Shown: piece after piece, positions 62,701 through 64,000 of the stretch | Layout: every line of letters starts with the position of its first letter | How positions within the stretch are numbered: the first letter of the stretch is position 1 | NCBI GenBank assembly: GCA_945893045.1 | Contig: CAMDEA010000006.1 | Coordinates: 1-64,000, forward strand | Direction: 5' to 3' | Source: Planctomyces sp. SH-PL62 | GTDB lineage: Bacteria > Planctomycetota > Planctomycetia > Planctomycetales > Planctomycetaceae | Length of the DNA: 64,000 bases | Translations under genes and position numbers: made by a program | Notes under the pieces: model-generated | Databases searched by the model: none | The model's input: the letters and a program-made list of their open reading frames with translations, nothing else | What the model was told of the DNA's origin: nothing

Positions 62701-62927
62701 TTGCCTCCATGAAACGCCACGTCGGCCCAGCCGAGATCGTCAGCGATGATGAAGACGATGTTCGGCTTCGTAGTCTGTGGCGCGTCGGCAGCGAGCAATG
62801 TGTTGAACGAGATCAGCAGCAGTGCCGCCAACACTAACCCGACGCGCAAGCGAGGGAGTGAGTCGGTCATCGTCGGAGAATCGCTAGACGCGATCCCTCG
62901 CTTGCGCGTCGGGTTAGTGTGTTGCAT
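59703..62927 (-). CDS. Exported sulfatase fused to DUF4838-type domain
   Basis: This is a 1074-residue protein from ATG 62927-62925; an ATG at 62870 would remove 19 residues. The signal peptide core is VGLVLAALLLISFNTLLAADA. The sulfatase half (~55-520) has NIVFIIADDLGWADV (metal Asp63/Asp64), CSPTRTG at 101-107 with the Cys that matures to formylglycine, GKWHLG and FTSDNGGS. The second half (~545-1074) matches DUF4838, an alpha-glucuronidase/GH20-type fold: GTLYGAYEFLETLGVRWLLPGEWGE, CASISASDGGDFCQCEKC and NYMYPPSP. The fusion suggests that sulfate removal and sugar cleavage happen in one exported enzyme. Residues ~3-33, covering most of the signal peptide's charged region, come from palindrome A4. 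Confidence 0.9.
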   Translation of the reverse strand: MQHTNPTRKRGIASSDSPTMTDSLPRLRVGLVLAALLLISFNTLLAADAPQTTKPNIVFIIADDLGWADVAFHGGNAPTPHLDRLAREGLELAQHYVAPVCSPTRTGLMTGRCWSRFNVTNPQNDRALPWDTVTLPRALKSVGYDTCLTGKWHLGSLPEQGPNHFGFDHSYGSLAGGVSPWNHRYKQGPFTQTWHRNEKLLEEPGHVTDLIAAEAVKWIESRGDAPFFLYVPFTAVHLPIKEPDEWLRRVPDSIKGDVPRHYAACVMHLDEAVGHIVSALEKKGRRDNTLLVFTSDNGGSTVENNDLKYPDDNCPNGKLTGNNHPWRGEKGSLYEGGTRVPTIVSWPGKAKPGKVNSPVQITDWMSTLCALAGYRPDRELKWDGTNIAPLLTDHTAPPTRPLYAVAPGWRSRSLRLGDWKLIVHEEKNTRKVELFDLANDPAESQSQADQQPDRFQQLLDKLHEMAKPDRDAEVAKVTDMAGGLAVVQNAKSNYVIYCAANAAVWVQDAAKEVQRVLKVSTGVELPISREPAARMISLGDNESARNAGVMLAPDAADDSFLLRTVGESLFIVGRDKPDVPGWSSRGTLYGAYEFLETLGVRWLLPGEWGEDIPRQATLSVPRLDVRQSPAFFARVIQDVQDRRPKEDKQPSAPKLWLQRQKIPSTLDGWKLSAGHAWDDYISRDQAEAHPEWLAKDAQGKPRRFANHKSIKFCTHEPQLVEAFADGVIRSLDAHPERRCASISASDGGDFCQCEKCRPLIAKDPHGRPSYSALMVRFYDEVARRVAVKHPQRLVCGLVYYNYMYPPSPPAKKLSANLWLDWAPLNYYGWGLAKPVYRDEFQRVAEGWRAVSANFAYHNYSTWMRSFNGAPLPVGRDILKLELPAAHQAGARAVNMVGLGAWGYGAPTNYILAKQMWNPRVDVDQLYREWLKRAYGPGWESMDELNRLLETRMMAYKAKESPVYRGQQYEVNHELIAAVHAPVFADMERLYLATLAKTETEAQRRRLEMFGDNLIVLCHDLHQAGLLVDAANSTFYRDDEAYRKFLAATELSLALYRTHDKRFLGPIWKGEWRGE
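62831..62920. repeat. Palindrome, family A variant (A4), at the sulfatase start
   Basis: ACACTAACCCGACGCGCAAG... forms perfect 27-bp arms with a ~36-bp centre. The variant has ACGCGCAAGCGAGGG where A1-A3 have AAGCGTCAGCGAGGG. It encodes NPTRKRGI and SLPRLRVGLV. Confidence 0.9.
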
Positions 62928-62943
62928 GACAACTTCCCATTGG

Positions 62944-63951
62944 TCAGAACTCGATGACGCGGTGCTCTTGGGCGGAGCGTTCCGCCATGCGCACGGCGTG
63001 GACGACGTCGCGGGATTCCTGTGGTGTGATGACGCTTGGGTTCTCGCCGGCCAGGATGCACTTGAGGAAATAATCGAACTCTTCTTTGAGATAGCCGCGC
63101 CGCAAGCCATGCACTTTGGGCCAATATGTGGATTGCGGGAAGCTCATACCGTTCTTGGTCAGCAGCGTGTATTGGCTGCCGGAGTTGTCGATGTAGATGG
63201 CTCCCTCGGTGCCGATGATTTCCATCCGCGCGTCGATCGCGAACGGAGCGTTGTCGGGCAGGCACCAGGCGTTCTCAATCACGGCGATGCAGTCGTTGTC
63301 GAAGCGGAACATGGCCCAGCCCAGATCGGCGTGCGGCAGGTGCGGACGAGTGTTCGACGTCAGCGCGTAAACGCTTTTCGGTTTGGCTCCGGTGAACCAC
63401 AGCAACAGATCGAGATCATGCACGCCGTCGCCAAAGAGCGCGCTGATCTTGGGGAGGTGACTTTCGGTGATCCACTTGGCGAGGTTTCGCCGAGCGTGCA
63501 GACTGACGATCTTCCCTAATCGACCGGCCGCGATCTCTTCCTTGGCGAGTGCGTAGACCGTGTCGAAGCGACAGACGTGGCCGACCATGAAAGCTCGCTT
63601 GTCACGCGCCACCTGCAACTCGGCGATGATGCGGTCGCAGGCTTCGACGCTGTCGGCCATCGGCTTTTCGAGAAACACATGCTTGCCCGCTCGAATCGCC
63701 GCGAGCGTTGGTTCCAAGTGGTCGCCGACGTGCGTGACGATCGACACGAGGTCGATCTCCGGATCGGCCAACAGCTCGTGGTAATCGGTGTAGGTCTTGG
63801 GGACGTGGTATTTTTCGGCAACCTCGCGGAGACGATCAGGACGGCGCGTGCAGATCGCGGTCAGGTCCGCTTGAGGTAACTGCTGAAACGTGTCGACGTG
63901 ATGCTCGCCGAACCAGCCGAGACCGATCACGCCGCAACGAATGCGATTCAT
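62944..63951 (-). CDS. Gfo/Idh/MocA family oxidoreductase
   Basis: This is a 335-residue cytoplasmic NAD(P)-dependent oxidoreductase. The Rossmann loop is VIGLGWFGEHHVD near residues 8-20. The EKP motif (HVFLEKPMADSVEACDRI) near 94-96 carries the catalytic Lys, and the GDGVHDLDLLLWFTG helix provides the active-site Asp and His. The C-terminal alpha/beta domain includes MEIIGTEGAIYIDN. The length is typical. It acts on sugars or inositol-type alcohols, and the sulfatase-DUF4838 gene starts 17 bases downstream, so both probably serve one carbohydrate pathway. The start is the ATG at 63951-63949. Confidence 0.93.
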   Translation of the reverse strand: MNRIRCGVIGLGWFGEHHVDTFQQLPQADLTAICTRRPDRLREVAEKYHVPKTYTDYHELLADPEIDLVSIVTHVGDHLEPTLAAIRAGKHVFLEKPMADSVEACDRIIAELQVARDKRAFMVGHVCRFDTVYALAKEEIAAGRLGKIVSLHARRNLAKWITESHLPKISALFGDGVHDLDLLLWFTGAKPKSVYALTSNTRPHLPHADLGWAMFRFDNDCIAVIENAWCLPDNAPFAIDARMEIIGTEGAIYIDNSGSQYTLLTKNGMSFPQSTYWPKVHGLRRGYLKEEFDYFLKCILAGENPSVITPQESRDVVHAVRMAERSAQEHRVIEF

Positions 63952-64000
63952 GAGTTGTCCCTACATTTCTTCCAAAGTGAATGATCCGTGTGTGAGTTCC

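Noticed and set aside
1-64000. CRISPR arrays, tRNA and rRNA genes, prophage or restriction genes
   Set aside because: No regularly spaced direct repeats, cloverleaf with CCA-end features, rRNA core sequence or phage/restriction proteins were seen by eye; a tRNAscan or Infernal run would be needed to be certain.

Overview
The window looks like part of a Planctomycetes chromosome (class Planctomycetia). It is GC-rich and has the gene content typical of that group: five DUF1501 proteins, two DUF1549/DUF1553 proteins, a secreted sulfatase, a PPC-domain protein, two very large transmembrane Ser/Thr kinases, an ECF sigma factor beside one kinase, a cysteine-rich secreted protein with V-T-E-Y-R-Q-V repeats, and short palindromes that read as 'VTRSVSEG' or 'NPTRKRG' when translated. 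I saw no rRNA, tRNA, CRISPR array, transposase or prophage.

Layout. 0-10 kb: a partial cysteine-rich secreted protein, a small lipoprotein, the GTPase TypA/BipA, NadD, a secreted protein of unknown function, a DUF1501 protein, an SRPBCC-epimerase fusion and archease. 10-21 kb: an esterase-like hydrolase, a DUF1501 protein, a BatA-like vWA membrane protein, a methyltransferase, a 59-residue ORF coupled to another DUF1501 protein, a kinase with zinc ribbon, SUMF1 and CBM42-like domains, and a GIY-YIG protein. 21-30.6 kb: an FHA protein and an FHA-FHA-ABC transporter, a PPC-domain exoprotein, a DUF1549/DUF1553 protein and an HhH protein. 30.8-39 kb: a giant kinase, its neighbouring ECF sigma factor, a divergent MgtA-like P-type ATPase and a haem-binding DUF3365 protein. 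39-44.3 kb: BON, universal stress and CHAD proteins among many repeats. 44-52 kb: an MMPL exporter below a yceI-methyltransferase-NnrU-like overlapping operon, then cupin, beta-propeller and hydrolase genes. 52-64 kb: two convergent DUF1501 genes, a DUF1549/DUF1553 protein paired with one of them, a lactonase-fold protein, a sulfatase-DUF4838 fusion and a Gfo/Idh/MocA oxidoreductase. Much of the accessory content fits breakdown of sulfated polysaccharide and surface signalling.

The most unusual feature is not a gene. At least 15 unrelated-looking families of imperfect palindromes, 50-240 bp long, are scattered through the window. They sit between convergent genes and in leaders, and several lie in frame inside coding sequences, where they supply linkers, stop codons or part of a signal peptide. 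Two copies of one family are exactly 127 bp each, with near-identical 30-bp arms and a related interior. No transposase is present, so they are best viewed as non-autonomous REP/MITE-like elements mobilised from elsewhere. All function calls rest on reading motifs by eye; no database search was run.
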